Origin: Chloroflexota bacterium
GTDB lineage: Bacteria > Chloroflexota > Anaerolineae > Caldilineales > Caldilineaceae
Reading direction: 5' to 3'
DNA: 45,623 bases
Assembly: GCA_024277175.1 (NCBI GenBank)
Contig: JAJRVT010000072.1
Span: forward strand, 1 to 45,623
Part shown: positions 32,693 to 41,693 of the stretch, piece after piece
Layout of the letters: every line of letters begins with the position of its first letter
Position numbering within the stretch: position 1 is the first letter of the stretch
Program-made: the position numbers and the translations under genes
Notes under the pieces: generated by a model
What the model saw: only the letters and a program-made list of their open reading frames with translations
Told to the model about the DNA's origin: nothing
The model's database searches: none

Positions 32693-33553
32693 ATGAACAA
32701 ACGATCTGTACTGATGGGCGTGTTCGCCCACCCTGATGATGAAAGTTTCGGTCCTGGCGGCGTTCTGGCGCGCTATGCCCATGAAGGCGCGGACGTGCAT
32801 GTGGTGATCGCCACCGATGGCATCGCCGGTTCGGTGGCCGACCCGACCGCAGTGGCGGATCATGAGACCCTGGCCCAGGCCCGCTCGGCTGAGTTGGCCA
32901 ACGCGGCCGTGGCCCTGGGCGTGACGGCGATCTGGTCCCTGCCCTACCGGGATAGCGGCATGCGCAACACGCCCGCAAACCAGCACCCAGACGCGCTCGT
33001 CCAGCAACCCCTGAGCCAGGTCGTGGATCAGTTGCTGGAATATATGCTCCGTCTGCAACCGGACGTCATCATCACCCATGGGCCCTATGGAGGCTATGGC
33101 CACCCGGACCACATCCGCGTTTATGAGGCCACGACCGCGGCCTTTCACCGGGCGCGGGCGGAAGCTGCGCAGAATCCCGCGACGAATGGCTGGCGCGGGC
33201 CACAAAAACTCTACTACACAGCCATGGACAAACGCTGGTTGAAGTTCATTGTGCGCCTGATGCCCCTCTACGGCCAGGACCCCACCGCCATCGGACGCAA
33301 CAAAGATATCAATCTGGTGGAGATCAGCCGCTGGGAGACGCCGGTCCACGCCCGCATCGACGTCGGCGACTATCTCGTCTACAAACAGGCGGCCAGCCGC
33401 GCCCATATCAGCCAGTACAGCGGCGGTCCCGGTTTCTGGCGCATCCTGCCGGCCCCGCTGGTGAAACGCCTGCGCAGCATGGACACGTTCTCCCGCGCCT
33501 TCCCACCGCCCAACGGTCAGGTGGAGTCGGATCTCTTCGCCGGGGTGACGTGA
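32693..33553 (+). CDS. PIG-L/LmbE-family zinc deacetylase
   Basis: A 286-residue probable N-acetylglucosaminyl deacetylase-type enzyme. The zinc motif AHPDDE is at residues 12-17 and the second motif GHPDHIRV near 136-143, both intact, as in MshB/BshB/LmbE proteins. These enzymes remove N-acyl groups from GlcNAc-like moieties in thiol cofactors, antibiotics or glycolipids. Neighbours do not define the substrate. AGAAGGAG lies upstream of ATG 32693 with somewhat long spacing. It is read in the same direction as the following small genes. Confidence 0.92.
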   Translation: MNKRSVLMGVFAHPDDESFGPGGVLARYAHEGADVHVVIATDGIAGSVADPTAVADHETLAQARSAELANAAVALGVTAIWSLPYRDSGMRNTPANQHPDALVQQPLSQVVDQLLEYMLRLQPDVIITHGPYGGYGHPDHIRVYEATTAAFHRARAEAAQNPATNGWRGPQKLYYTAMDKRWLKFIVRLMPLYGQDPTAIGRNKDINLVEISRWETPVHARIDVGDYLVYKQAASRAHISQYSGGPGFWRILPAPLVKRLRSMDTFSRAFPPPNGQVESDLFAGVT

Positions 33554-33691
33554 GCCATGAGGCTTGTCGTTCTCCCTTGTCGTGCAGTCAAGAAGCGTGT
33601 ACACTAAGTGGAAAAATCACGCCCAATTCGAGCCTAGGAGGAGGCATGCAAACGCAACAGCGCTTTCAACGACAACGACGACATTGGACCG

Positions 33692-34030
33692 GTGGCTCTG
33701 GTCTTCCTCACCTGGCTTTTCTGGGGATGGGGGGCGGCCCTGCTCGCCTTCATTTTCCTCTTTAGCTTCGCCGGGCTGATCTGGATCTTCAGCATCCTGG
33801 TGACGGGGCTTTGGCTGGGGCGCTGGCTTTCGCGGACCGCAAACTGGAACCTGAGCGATCTCTGGAGCGTGATCATCGGCGTATTGATCATTGCGCTGGT
33901 CATCCGTCTGCTAGCGCTGATTCCCTGCGTAGGCGTCCTGGCCGGCGGTCTGGTCTATATGATCAGTTTTGCGCTGGTGACGGGCGCTTGGATCCGTCAC
34001 GGGGTGGTCGTCCGCCGAGCGTCGATCTGA
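33692..34030 (+). CDS. Small multi-pass membrane protein, start uncertain
   Basis: A 112-residue hydrophobic protein with about three helices (residues 5-40; 55-75; 77-100), a W-rich start (WLFWGWGAALLAFIFLFSF) and a basic end (RHGVVVRRASI). GTG 33692 is the only start codon in this frame after a stop at 33635, but it has no ribosome site. A strong AGGAGGAGG at 33636-33644 is followed by ATG 33646 in a different frame, which gives only a 39-codon product. A one-base frameshift between 33646 and 33692 would join the good start to the membrane frame. Function unknown. Confidence 0.65.
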   Translation: MALVFLTWLFWGWGAALLAFIFLFSFAGLIWIFSILVTGLWLGRWLSRTANWNLSDLWSVIIGVLIIALVIRLLALIPCVGVLAGGLVYMISFALVTGAWIRHGVVVRRASI

Positions 34031-34045
34031 GTCAGGCGGGGACAA

Positions 34046-34103
34046 AATAGAACACGGATTGAACGGATTTTTTCAAAATCATCCGCCAAATCCGCGTTCC
34101 ATC
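34046..34103. repeat. Family A palindromic repeat, short copy 8
   Basis: AATAGAACACGGATTGAACG mirrors CCAAATCCGCGTTCCAT around GGATTTTTTCAAAATCATCC. Confidence 0.82.
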
Positions 34104-34125
34104 AAATGTGAGCTTACACAGTGAT

Positions 34126-34338
34126 ATGGAAATCTCAGAAAAATTCTACGTAGGCGATGTGGTGCAAATGCGCAAGGCTCACCCCTGTGGCGGACATACG
34201 TGGATCATCGACCGGGTCGGCGCGGACATCGGCATGGTCTGCCAAACGTGCGGTCATCGGGTGCTGCTGCCTCGGCGTAAGTTCGTGCGCGGGGTGAAGG
34301 GGTTTGTGAAGCGCGGGAATGAAAAAATCAAGGATTGA
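34126..34338 (+). CDS. DUF951 small zinc-ribbon-like protein
   Basis: A 70-residue protein. [23 protein letters not shown] then [10 protein letters not shown] and [15 protein letters not shown] match the DUF951 pattern, with one Cys at HPCGG and a CxxC that could hold zinc. ATG 34126 is chosen because the family begins there; a GTG at 34108 is the alternative. The small, basic, cysteine-containing form suggests nucleic-acid or ribosome binding, but no function is established. The next gene, Nif3-like, follows after 47 bases. Confidence 0.88.
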   Translation: MEISEKFYVGDVVQMRKAHPCGGHTWIIDRVGADIGMVCQTCGHRVLLPRRKFVRGVKGFVKRGNEKIKD

Positions 34339-34385
34339 GGATTGGAATTTGAGAAATTGGAGACTGAGGAAAGGCGAGCGGTGCG

Positions 34386-35138
34386 ATGAAACGTGCGGAA
34401 TTAGTTCATTACCTGGATGAGTACCTGCATATCAACGACATCAAAGACTACGGTCCCCAAGGGCTACAGATCGAAGGGCGGGAGGAAATTCGACGCATCG
34501 TCGGTGCAGTGGACGCTCATCTGCCCTGCGTGGAGGCGGCCATCGCGCTGGAGGCCGACATGCTGCTGGTGCATCACGGCGTCTTCTGGGGCGAAGCCAG
34601 ACGGCTGGCCGGCGGCTATGGCCGGTTGGTGAAAGCCTACATCAACAACGACCTGAATCTCTACGCCGCCCATCTGGCCCTGGACGCGCACCCGGAGGTG
34701 GGCAACAACGCCGAACTGGCCCATCGACTGGGGTTGGAAATCGTGGACTGGTGGGCTAATGTCCGGGGCGTGAACATCGGCGTCATCGCCGAGCACCCGG
34801 ACGGCGTCAAATTGGATTATCTGGTCAGCCACTTCGAGCAGACCGTAGGGCCGGTGAAAGTGGTGCTGGCCCACGGTCCCCGGATCGTGCGCCGGGTGGG
34901 CCTCATCAGCGGCTTCGGGGCCGATCACATCGAAGAAGCCGCATCTCTGGGGTGCGACCTCTTTCTGACCGGCGAAACCAGCCACGCCCAATATTACGAG
35001 GCCCTCAACGCCGGCATCAACGTCATCTACGGCGGCCACTACACCACCGAAACCGTGGGCGTCCAGGCCCTGGGCGCTCATCTAGCCGACGAATTCGAAC
35101 TGGATTTCGAGTTCGTGGACCTGCCGACGGGAATGTGA
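34386..35138 (+). CDS. Nif3-like dinuclear metal centre protein (YbgI/YqfO family)
   Basis: A 250-residue cytoplasmic protein forming hexamers in characterised homologues. The metal-ligand motifs are present: HHG near residues 63-65 ([11 protein letters not shown]), a LDAHP histidine/aspartate near 98-102, and [15 protein letters not shown] near 216-230, ending in the second His and Glu pair. Length matches the short form without the inserted PII-like domain. The often-used annotation GTP cyclohydrolase type 2 is not well supported for the family; the actual role is unknown. It may be cotranscribed with the DUF951 gene. Confidence 0.93.
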   Translation: MKRAELVHYLDEYLHINDIKDYGPQGLQIEGREEIRRIVGAVDAHLPCVEAAIALEADMLLVHHGVFWGEARRLAGGYGRLVKAYINNDLNLYAAHLALDAHPEVGNNAELAHRLGLEIVDWWANVRGVNIGVIAEHPDGVKLDYLVSHFEQTVGPVKVVLAHGPRIVRRVGLISGFGADHIEEAASLGCDLFLTGETSHAQYYEALNAGINVIYGGHYTTETVGVQALGAHLADEFELDFEFVDLPTGM

Positions 35139-35139
35139 A

Positions 35140-35208
35140 CTGTGACAAGATGAGGGGATGACCAGGTGACCGGGTGAAGCGATCATCATGTCACCTGGTC
35201 ATCCTGAC
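35140..35208. repeat. Family C repeat block between converging genes
   Basis: GTGACAAGATGAGGGGATGA and CCAGGTGACCGGGTGA on the left mirror ATCATGTCACCTGGTCATCC on the right. It lies between the Nif3-like gene (+) and the SelW-like gene (-). Confidence 0.8.
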
Positions 35209-35214
35209 GCCTCC

Positions 35215-35478
<264 letters not shown>

Positions 35479-35524
35479 AGCGACCTCCTTGCGGCTGATG
35501 GCGTTATTTGGGCATGCGACCGCA

Positions 35525-35533
35525 ATTATAACA
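35525..35533 (-). promoter_or_regulatory. Extended -10 promoter element of the SelW-like gene
   Basis: On the minus strand TGTTATAAT: a perfect TATAAT preceded by TGn, 47 bases before the start codon. No good -35 box is seen, as expected for an extended -10 promoter. Confidence 0.65.
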
Positions 35534-35632
35534 CATTCGCCCTCATCCGGCATGGAACTTTTCCCCCCTTCGCCTTCGTCTTATGGCAGATATGCGGCAG
35601 ACGCCGAAAGCCAACATGCAGGCATAAAGGAT

Positions 35633-37024
35633 ATGAGTTTGGACGAGCCGACGGAGCGCCCACGTCCCCAGACAGACGAACAGGAATGTCACGATGACGT
35701 CCAGATGACAGAGGCGTCGCAAAAGGCCCCCGCCGCGGAGCCGCCGACGGCGCGCCCGGATATGAACCGGCGGCGTTTTCTGAATCGGGCCGTGGGCGGC
35801 GCGGCCGCGCTCACCCTGGCCGCCTGTGGGCGAGGAAAGAATTCCCAGTCGCCAATGCCGGGACCTACCGCCACCCAGGTGAGCGAATCGAGCCTGATTC
35901 CAACGCCGTCGGGCGCACCCTACAAAGTTTTCATGCCTGTGGTGGAGAACGGTCAATCCGCACAGGCCGCTCTGGTCCCAACTATCACCCCGGAGCCGAC
36001 ACTGACGCCCACGCCGCCCAAAGCGACCGCCACGCCCGCGCCGCCGACGCCCACACCAACGCCCGTGGCCACCCCCTTCCCACCAGGACCGCCAGGCAAG
36101 CTGGGCCTATTCGTAGCCCGCAACCACCCCCAGCTTTTCGATCTGCTCAAAACCCAGGGCGTCAGCGTGGTCAAGACCTTGGAATTGGATGGCAATTTCG
36201 CCAAACAGATCAAGGAAACGTCGCCCCGCACCCTGCTCATCGGACGCATCGATCTGCCCCAGTTGAACCTGGCCACCTTCGATCCACTGGGAGAGGCTCG
36301 CCGCTTCATGGAGGAACTGGCGCCTGTGGCTGAGGACCCCCGCCGCCAGCCCTATTTCGATGGCTGGGAGTCCTATAACGAGCCGGTGGCGGCCTCTGGA
36401 GACGAGATGGCGAAACTGGCCGAGTTCGAGGCCGAGCGCACCCGCCTGCTGGCGGAGCGGGGCCTGCGCAGCGTAGTGGGCAACTTCGGGGCCGGCCAGC
36501 CGCCCCTAGAGCTATGGGAGCGCTTCCTGCCCGCGGTCCAGGCTGTACAACAGTACAACGGTTGGCTTGGACTACACGAATACTCGGCCCCCACCATGTA
36601 CTACCTGACCACGCGCGAGAACCAGGGCCGCTATCCAGGCGTCTCTCCCGAGGACAGCGGCTGGTTGACGTTACGCTACCGTCAGGTTTACAATCAGATC
36701 CTGAAACCGACCGGCCTGGCCGTTCCGCTGATCTTCACCGAACTAGGCATCGACGGCCTGGTGACCGAACGCCCCGGCCCGCCCGATGCGCGCGGCTGGA
36801 AGGATTTTCAGCGCTACTGGGCCGAGAACGGCTACGGACTCTGGGGACCGGGGGCCTATATCGAACAATTGGTCTGGTACGACGAAGCCATGCGCCAGGA
36901 TGAGTACGTGATCGGCGGCTGCATCTACGCCCTGGCCGCCAGCGCCGGCTGGGAGAGCTACGACATTCTTGGTCCCGCCGCCGCCGTACTCGAACAATAT
37001 CTCAGCGTCCATGCGCCAGCGTAA
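35633..37024 (+). CDS. Tat-type lipoprotein, probable glycoside-hydrolase-like TIM barrel
   Basis: A 463-residue exported protein. A hydrophilic N-region precedes a twin-arginine/lipoprotein signal ([22 protein letters not shown]). ATG 35762, directly before this signal, is an alternative start to ATG 35633. A Thr/Pro linker ([17 protein letters not shown]) follows, preceded by [11 protein letters not shown], which resembles the YLPxV tails of other exported proteins here. The catalytic part (about 210-463) begins [20 protein letters not shown] and carries GWESYNEP (Glu250, acid/base type) and IFTELGIDG (Glu370, nucleophile type), the arrangement of clan GH-A retaining glycosidases. Substrate not inferable. 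An active enzyme is likely but unproven. Confidence 0.78.
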   Translation: MSLDEPTERPRPQTDEQECHDDVQMTEASQKAPAAEPPTARPDMNRRRFLNRAVGGAAALTLAACGRGKNSQSPMPGPTATQVSESSLIPTPSGAPYKVFMPVVENGQSAQAALVPTITPEPTLTPTPPKATATPAPPTPTPTPVATPFPPGPPGKLGLFVARNHPQLFDLLKTQGVSVVKTLELDGNFAKQIKETSPRTLLIGRIDLPQLNLATFDPLGEARRFMEELAPVAEDPRRQPYFDGWESYNEPVAASGDEMAKLAEFEAERTRLLAERGLRSVVGNFGAGQPPLELWERFLPAVQAVQQYNGWLGLHEYSAPTMYYLTTRENQGRYPGVSPEDSGWLTLRYRQVYNQILKPTGLAVPLIFTELGIDGLVTERPGPPDARGWKDFQRYWAENGYGLWGPGAYIEQLVWYDEAMRQDEYVIGGCIYALAASAGWESYDILGPAAAVLEQYLSVHAPA

Positions 37025-37134
37025 AACGTAAAGCGTAAGGTCGCAGCAAAGGGAAAGACGCTGTAATCCTGACCCGTCACGCATCACGTCTTTACGTTTC
37101 ACGCTTTACGTTTCACGCTTTACGCCAGAAAGCA
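37025..37134. repeat. Inverted repeat of 'ACGTAAAGCGTAA' type
   Basis: AAAACGTAAAGCGTAAGG on the left; TTTACGTTTCACGCTTTACG followed by TTTCACGCTTTACG on the right, i.e. two tandem complementary arms for one left arm. It fills the gap before the membrane gene at 37142. Confidence 0.75.
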
Positions 37135-37141
37135 TCAACCT

Positions 37142-37540
37142 ATGTCACTCCCTGTCATCCATGCCGGACTCGCCAACACCGCCGCCCTTTTCCTGGCCGC
37201 CATTGGCGTCTGGGCGCTCTATCAGCGCATTCGCTCCAACCCGCTGGGATCTAACTGGTTCGGGGCCATGGTGATCGCCGAGGCGCTGCTGCTCGTCCAA
37301 AGCGTCACCGGAACCATCCTCTATTTCCAGGGGTTTGGCGCTGTCCTGCCCCGTCCCTTCATCCACATCCTGTACGGTATCGTCTCCATCATCACCCTGC
37401 CAGCCGCGTACGGTTACTTCGGCAGCCTGGAGGATGAAAATGTCAAATCCCTGGCCATGGCCGTGACCAGCCTCTTCCTCTGGGGCATTATCCTACGCGC
37501 CACGTCCGTCGCCAGCTACCTGCCGCCCTATCTGCAATAA
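37142..37540 (+). CDS. Four-helix membrane protein, unknown function
   Basis: A 132-residue protein. Hydrophobic helices lie at about residues 10-28 (ANTAALFLAAIGVWALY), 40-62 (FGAMVIAEALLLVQSVTGTIL), 72-92 (FIHILYGIVSIITLPAAYGYF) and 103-122 (LAMAVTSLFLWGIILRATSV). Conserved-looking His7 and His75 sit at helix ends, which is a pattern seen in haem-binding membrane proteins, but no family was recognised. The ribosome site is not obvious. Confidence 0.72.
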   Translation: MSLPVIHAGLANTAALFLAAIGVWALYQRIRSNPLGSNWFGAMVIAEALLLVQSVTGTILYFQGFGAVLPRPFIHILYGIVSIITLPAAYGYFGSLEDENVKSLAMAVTSLFLWGIILRATSVASYLPPYLQ

Positions 37541-37553
37541 CTCAAGTTGTGGT

Positions 37554-37582
37554 TTGTCCTCGCGTTCGCTTGCTGCTACAAT
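37554..37582 (+). promoter_or_regulatory. Putative promoter of the HNH endonuclease gene
   Basis: TTGTCC (37554-37559), a 17-base spacer and TACAAT (37577-37582), 57 bases ahead of the ATG at 37640. Confidence 0.65.
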
Positions 37583-37639
37583 TGCCCCGTAGGTAACGGA
37601 TGATGCGTTAATGGCACCTTTTCATAAACCACCTCTATC

Positions 37640-38155
37640 ATGTCGAAGCAGGTTTTGGTTCTCAACGCCAGCTACGAACCGTTGAGCCTGGTCTCGGTGC
37701 GACGTGCGGTTGTTCTTCTACTGCACGAGAAGGCCGAGTTGCTCGAAGCCACCCAGCAGATGCTCCGCAGCGCCAACCGCAGCTTTCCGGTTCCACTGGT
37801 AATCCGTCTCGTCCACTACGTCCGGCTCCCCCACCGTCGGATGCCGGCCACGCGCGCCGCCATCATGCTGCGCGACGCCTACACCTGCCAATATTGCGGT
37901 GACACGCCCGGTCGCAACCAGTTGACCGTGGACCACGTGCTGCCCCGCAGCCGCGGCGGCGGTCACGACTGGCAAAACCTGGTGACGGCGTGTCGACGCT
38001 GCAACCAGAAAAAAGGCTCCATGACGCCGAGCGAGGCCGGCATGGTCCTGCGACGCAAGCCGTTCGAACCCAGCTACATGGCCCTGGTGTTGCTCAGCAA
38101 CCCCGTGGCCGCGGCCCGCTGGAAAACGCTTATGGGGTTGCCCGAAACCATCTGA
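37640..38155 (+). CDS. HNH endonuclease family protein
   Basis: A 171-residue protein. The N-terminal segment [24 protein letters not shown] is characteristic of a widespread free-standing HNH family. The HNH module follows: CQYC near 83-86, [22 protein letters not shown] near 97-118 and CRRCNQKKG near 118-126, so two CxxC knuckles hold a structural zinc and the DH pair is catalytic. These chromosomal proteins are common in Chloroflexota, Cyanobacteria and Actinobacteria and are not linked to introns or phage here; the biological target is unknown. Confidence 0.92.
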   Translation: MSKQVLVLNASYEPLSLVSVRRAVVLLLHEKAELLEATQQMLRSANRSFPVPLVIRLVHYVRLPHRRMPATRAAIMLRDAYTCQYCGDTPGRNQLTVDHVLPRSRGGGHDWQNLVTACRRCNQKKGSMTPSEAGMVLRRKPFEPSYMALVLLSNPVAAARWKTLMGLPETI

Positions 38156-38171
38156 AAAACATCGCCTGATT

Positions 38172-38828
38172 GTGAACCCAATGACTAATTTTGACGCGCG
38201 CCTGGAAACCATCAACGCCATTCATCGCCGCATCGCCGACCTCAACGAGCAGTCGCTGAATCAACTCTCTCAGTACATCAGCTACCTCAAATGGCAGGAG
38301 GAGTTGTGGAACAGCCTGCTGGACGAGGAGATCCAAAACGCCCGTCCCGGCCAGGCGCTGCTGTGGCAATTCGACTTCATCGAGGGTTTCCCGGCCGCGC
38401 GCCAGGCCGCCACCCGGCTGGCCGACATGATGGAGATCAAGGTCGCCAACGCCACCTGCGGCATGATCCAGCAGATGGCCCTGTGGGAGCACCCCCCCAC
38501 CCTGGGCGCGGCGGTCTGCGAATACAGCCTGCGCGTGCCCGCGGACGTGAACAGTCTGCGCATGCGCTTCGCCATCGGCATCCGCGATGGCGCGCTGATG
38601 GTGGGCGACAACCTCTGCGCCTTCCGTATTTATGTCAACGGCATGCGCATCTGGAGCACGACAAAACAGACCAACGACTGGGAGCGGTTCATGATCGACC
38701 TGCCCAGCCTCTCTGGCCAGGAGATCATCATCCAGTTCATCACCGACGGACTAGGAGACAACCGTTGGAACTGGGCCGTCTGGGGCGAACCGCTCCTGCT
38801 CGGCTATGGCCCCACTATAACGGACTGA
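38172..38828 (+). CDS. Conserved hypothetical protein with helical head and beta-sandwich-like tail
   Basis: A 218-residue protein. GTG 38172 and ATG 38181 are both possible starts. Residues about 8-50 form a charged helix, perhaps a coiled coil (ARLETINAIHRRIADLNEQSLNQL). Residues about 90-215 look like a galactose-binding-type jelly roll (AVCEYSLRVPADVNSLRMRFAIGI, AFRIYVNGMRIWS, IIQFITDGLGDNRWNWAVWG). No signal peptide. Function not recognised. Confidence 0.72.
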   Translation: MNPMTNFDARLETINAIHRRIADLNEQSLNQLSQYISYLKWQEELWNSLLDEEIQNARPGQALLWQFDFIEGFPAARQAATRLADMMEIKVANATCGMIQQMALWEHPPTLGAAVCEYSLRVPADVNSLRMRFAIGIRDGALMVGDNLCAFRIYVNGMRIWSTTKQTNDWERFMIDLPSLSGQEIIIQFITDGLGDNRWNWAVWGEPLLLGYGPTITD

Positions 38829-38832
38829 TTCC

Positions 38833-39543
38833 ATGAATATCCCGGTAGCTGAAGAAACGCTCTTCGCTTTTCTCTTTCTGCGCATCCCCCTGCTCATCTT
38901 TTTCAGCATCGCCACACTGGCCATCCAGGCGCTGCGCAGCAAACTCTACGGCTACCGGTTTTACCGTCCTTTTTTGGTCAACATCGTCCTGGCCTGGATC
39001 CCGTTCGCGCTCTCGATCGTGGCCCATGTGACCTTCCTGGCCAACAATTATAGCCCGTCCGCCTGGACGGTGGGCAGCCTGATCATTTGGTTTTTCTTTT
39101 TTCCCAACGCCATCTATCTGATCACCGAGGTCCATCATTTTCAGATAGAAACCGACGTCCCCCTCTGGTTCGACACCGTGGCCATCCTGCTGATCGTGCT
39201 CAACGGCGTCCTGCTGGGTTCGTTCTCGCTGCTGATCATTCACTTCTTCCTGAATATCTATCTGTCCGCGGGCATGGCCTGGCTGGCGATCATCGCCTAC
39301 GTCTTCATCGCCAATATCGGCATCTACATCGGGCGCTATCTGCGCTTCAACAGTTGGGATGTGGTCAAACGGCCGGGAGCGCTGATTCGTGCGATCCTCG
39401 AACAACTGGGATCGAAAAAAGCATTCGGCGTACTCATGCTCTACGCTACCCTGTTTACGCTCTTTATCATCGCCTTCTATTTGTTCGTCTGGTTATCTTA
39501 TGACAACTTATACCGGCTGGCGCTGGCCCAACCTACCGGATGA
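38833..39543 (+). CDS. DUF1361 integral membrane protein
   Basis: A 236-residue protein with six or seven hydrophobic helices. The family signatures are visible: FFPNAIYLITEVHHFQ near residues 92-107 and GIYIGRYLRFNSWDV near 163-177. It begins four bases after the previous gene ends, so the two are probably translated from one message. DUF1361 has no known biochemical role. Confidence 0.88.
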   Translation: MNIPVAEETLFAFLFLRIPLLIFFSIATLAIQALRSKLYGYRFYRPFLVNIVLAWIPFALSIVAHVTFLANNYSPSAWTVGSLIIWFFFFPNAIYLITEVHHFQIETDVPLWFDTVAILLIVLNGVLLGSFSLLIIHFFLNIYLSAGMAWLAIIAYVFIANIGIYIGRYLRFNSWDVVKRPGALIRAILEQLGSKKAFGVLMLYATLFTLFIIAFYLFVWLSYDNLYRLALAQPTG

Positions 39544-39578
39544 CCAGCGTCCTTTAGCACTCATTGCGAGGTGAACCA

Positions 39579-41543
39579 ATGACCCAAAATGACACCTTCC
39601 CTTTTGGTCAGGAGATCGTCTGGGAGCCTAATCCCAGGTGGATGGCCGAAAGCAACCTCCAAGCCTTCATGGACCGTCATGACATCGACAGTTATGACGT
39701 CCTGTTGGCGCGCGTCAATCAGGACATCGCCTGGTTCTGGGACGCGGTCATGGAAGACCTGGGTATCGAATTCGCGACGCCCTACGACCAGATCGTCGAC
39801 CTCAGCAACGGACCCGAGTTTCCCACCTGGTGCGTGGGCGGAGAGATGAACATCATCCACAACTGCCTGGACAAATGGCAGCACACGCCCGTGCGCAACC
39901 GGGCCGCGCTGCGCTGGGAGGGCGAGGAAGGCCGCCGGGTCACCATGACCTACGCTGATCTCTATTGGGAGGTCAACCAGGCGGCCAACGCTCTGCGCAG
40001 CCTGGGGCTGAAGAAGGGTGACGCCATCGGCCTCTACATGCCCATGACGCCTGAACTGGCCGTTGCCTTTCTGGCCATCGTCAAGATCGGCGGCGTGTTG
40101 CTTCCCCTCTTCAGCGGCTACGGACCCAGCGCGGTCATCACCCGCTTGGCCGACGCCGACGCCAAGGCCATCATCACCGCCGATGGCATGTTCCGTCGGG
40201 GCCGGATCATCCCCATGAAGCCCACGGTGGACGAGGCCTTGGCCCAGGTTCCCAGCGTGGAGCATGTGATCGTGGTCAACCGGGTGGGGCTGGAGGATGT
40301 CCCCTGGGCACCGGGCCGAGATCACTGGTGGCATGAGCTAGTCCCGCAACAGTCAGCCATCGCCGAAACGGAACCGGCCGCGGCCGAGGACGTGGTCATG
40401 ATCATCTACACCTCGGGCACCACGGGTCGGCCCAAGGGCGCGGTCCACACCCACTGTGGCTTCCCCATCAAGGCCGCCCAAGACATGCGCCAGCCCATGG
40501 ACCTCAAACCCCACGACACCATGTACTGGATGAGCGACATGGGCTGGATGATGGGTCCCTGGCTGGTCTTCGGGACCCTGCTCAACGGCGCGACCATGCT
40601 CTTCTACGACGGCGCGCCCGATTACCCGGATGTGGATCGGCTATGGGAAATGGTGGACCGTCACCACATCACCCACCTGGGCGTCTCCCCCACCCTGATC
40701 CGGGCCTTCAAGGTGCACGGCGAAGAGCCGGTGCAGAAGCACGACCTCTCCAGCCTGCGCATGGTCGGCTCCACCGGCAGCCCGTGGGACCCGGAGTCGT
40801 GGCTGTGGCTCTTCCGCACCGTGCTAAAGAGCGAAAAGCCCATCCTCAACTATTCGGGCGGCACGGAGATCAGCGGCGGCATCATCTGCGGCAACTTCTT
40901 CAAACCCCTCAAGCCGTGCGCCTTCTCCGGCCCGGTGGTGGGCATGGACGCGGATGTGGTCAACGACGACGGCAAGCCGGTGCGAGGCGTGGTGGGCGAG
41001 CTGGTCATCCGCCAGCCGTGGATTGGTATGACCCGGGGGTTCTGGCGCGATCGGGAACGCTACCTGGACTCCTACTGGAGCCGCATCCCCGGGCTGTGGG
41101 TGCACGGCGACTTCGCGGCCATCGACGAGGACGATCTCTGGTACATCCTGGGGCGCAGCGACGACACCATCAAGGTGGCGGGCAAGCGGCTGGGCCCGGC
41201 AGAGGTGGAAGCCATCCTCAACGCCCATCCCGCGGTCAAAGAGTCGGCGGCCATCGGTGCGCCCCACCCGGTCAAGGACCAGGAGGTGGTGGCCTTCTGC
41301 GTGTTGACGGACGGCTATAAAGCCAGCGAAACCCTGCGTGCGGAGTTGGAAGACCTGGTCACGACTGAGCTTGGCAAACCCCTCAAGCCCCGGGAGATCC
41401 GCTTCACCACAGCGCTGCCCAAAACCCGCAACGCCAAGGTCATGCGCCGGGTGATCCGGGCCGCCTATTTGGGCCAACCCCTGGGCGACCTCAGCAGTCT
41501 GGAAGACCCGGCTACGGTGGATGCGATCAGGGCATCAAGTTAA
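39579..41543 (+). CDS. AMP-forming acyl-CoA synthetase, acetyl-CoA synthetase-like
   Basis: A 654-residue adenylate-forming enzyme that would activate a short acyl acid with ATP and transfer it to CoA. An ACS-type N-terminus (about 1-100) is followed by the ATP loop YTSGTTGRPKGAVHTH near 273-288, WMSDMGWMMGPW near 311, YSGGTEISGGI near 420, and the C-terminal lid with GRSDDTIKVAGKRLGPAEVE near 522-541 and the catalytic lysine region LPKTRNAKVMRR near 613-624. Length fits acetyl- or propionyl-CoA synthetases. The lid lysine could be controlled by acetylation, as in Acs, but that is not visible from sequence. ATG 39579 follows GAGGTGAA. Substrate chain length is uncertain. Confidence 0.9.
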   Translation: MTQNDTFPFGQEIVWEPNPRWMAESNLQAFMDRHDIDSYDVLLARVNQDIAWFWDAVMEDLGIEFATPYDQIVDLSNGPEFPTWCVGGEMNIIHNCLDKWQHTPVRNRAALRWEGEEGRRVTMTYADLYWEVNQAANALRSLGLKKGDAIGLYMPMTPELAVAFLAIVKIGGVLLPLFSGYGPSAVITRLADADAKAIITADGMFRRGRIIPMKPTVDEALAQVPSVEHVIVVNRVGLEDVPWAPGRDHWWHELVPQQSAIAETEPAAAEDVVMIIYTSGTTGRPKGAVHTHCGFPIKAAQDMRQPMDLKPHDTMYWMSDMGWMMGPWLVFGTLLNGATMLFYDGAPDYPDVDRLWEMVDRHHITHLGVSPTLIRAFKVHGEEPVQKHDLSSLRMVGSTGSPWDPESWLWLFRTVLKSEKPILNYSGGTEISGGIICGNFFKPLKPCAFSGPVVGMDADVVNDDGKPVRGVVGELVIRQPWIGMTRGFWRDRERYLDSYWSRIPGLWVHGDFAAIDEDDLWYILGRSDDTIKVAGKRLGPAEVEAILNAHPAVKESAAIGAPHPVKDQEVVAFCVLTDGYKASETLRAELEDLVTTELGKPLKPREIRFTTALPKTRNAKVMRRVIRAAYLGQPLGDLSSLEDPATVDAIRASS

Positions 41544-41555
41544 TGTAAGTGCATA

Positions 41556-41636
41556 ATAGACCACGGATTGGGCGAATTAGGCTGAAGCAGCCGGATTTTT
41601 TGAAATCCGTGAATATCCGCTCAATCAGCGTTCTAT
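41556..41636. repeat. Family A palindromic repeat, copy 9
   Basis: ATAGACCACGGATTGGGCG mirrors GCTCAATCAGCGTTCTAT, with GCCGGATTTTTTGAAATCCG in the centre. It lies between the acyl-CoA synthetase and kup genes; TATAGT at 41651-41656 just beyond it is a possible -10 box for kup. Confidence 0.87.
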
Positions 41637-41693
41637 CGGCTGCGAGCCGGTATAGTTATCATCGAATTTAGTGTAATCGAAATCAGGTGATCA

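Noticed and set aside
41637-41693. Considered a c-di-AMP riboswitch ahead of kup, since such switches often control potassium transporters.
   Set aside because: The space between the repeat and the start codon is only about 57 bases, too short for that RNA, and no matching motif is seen.
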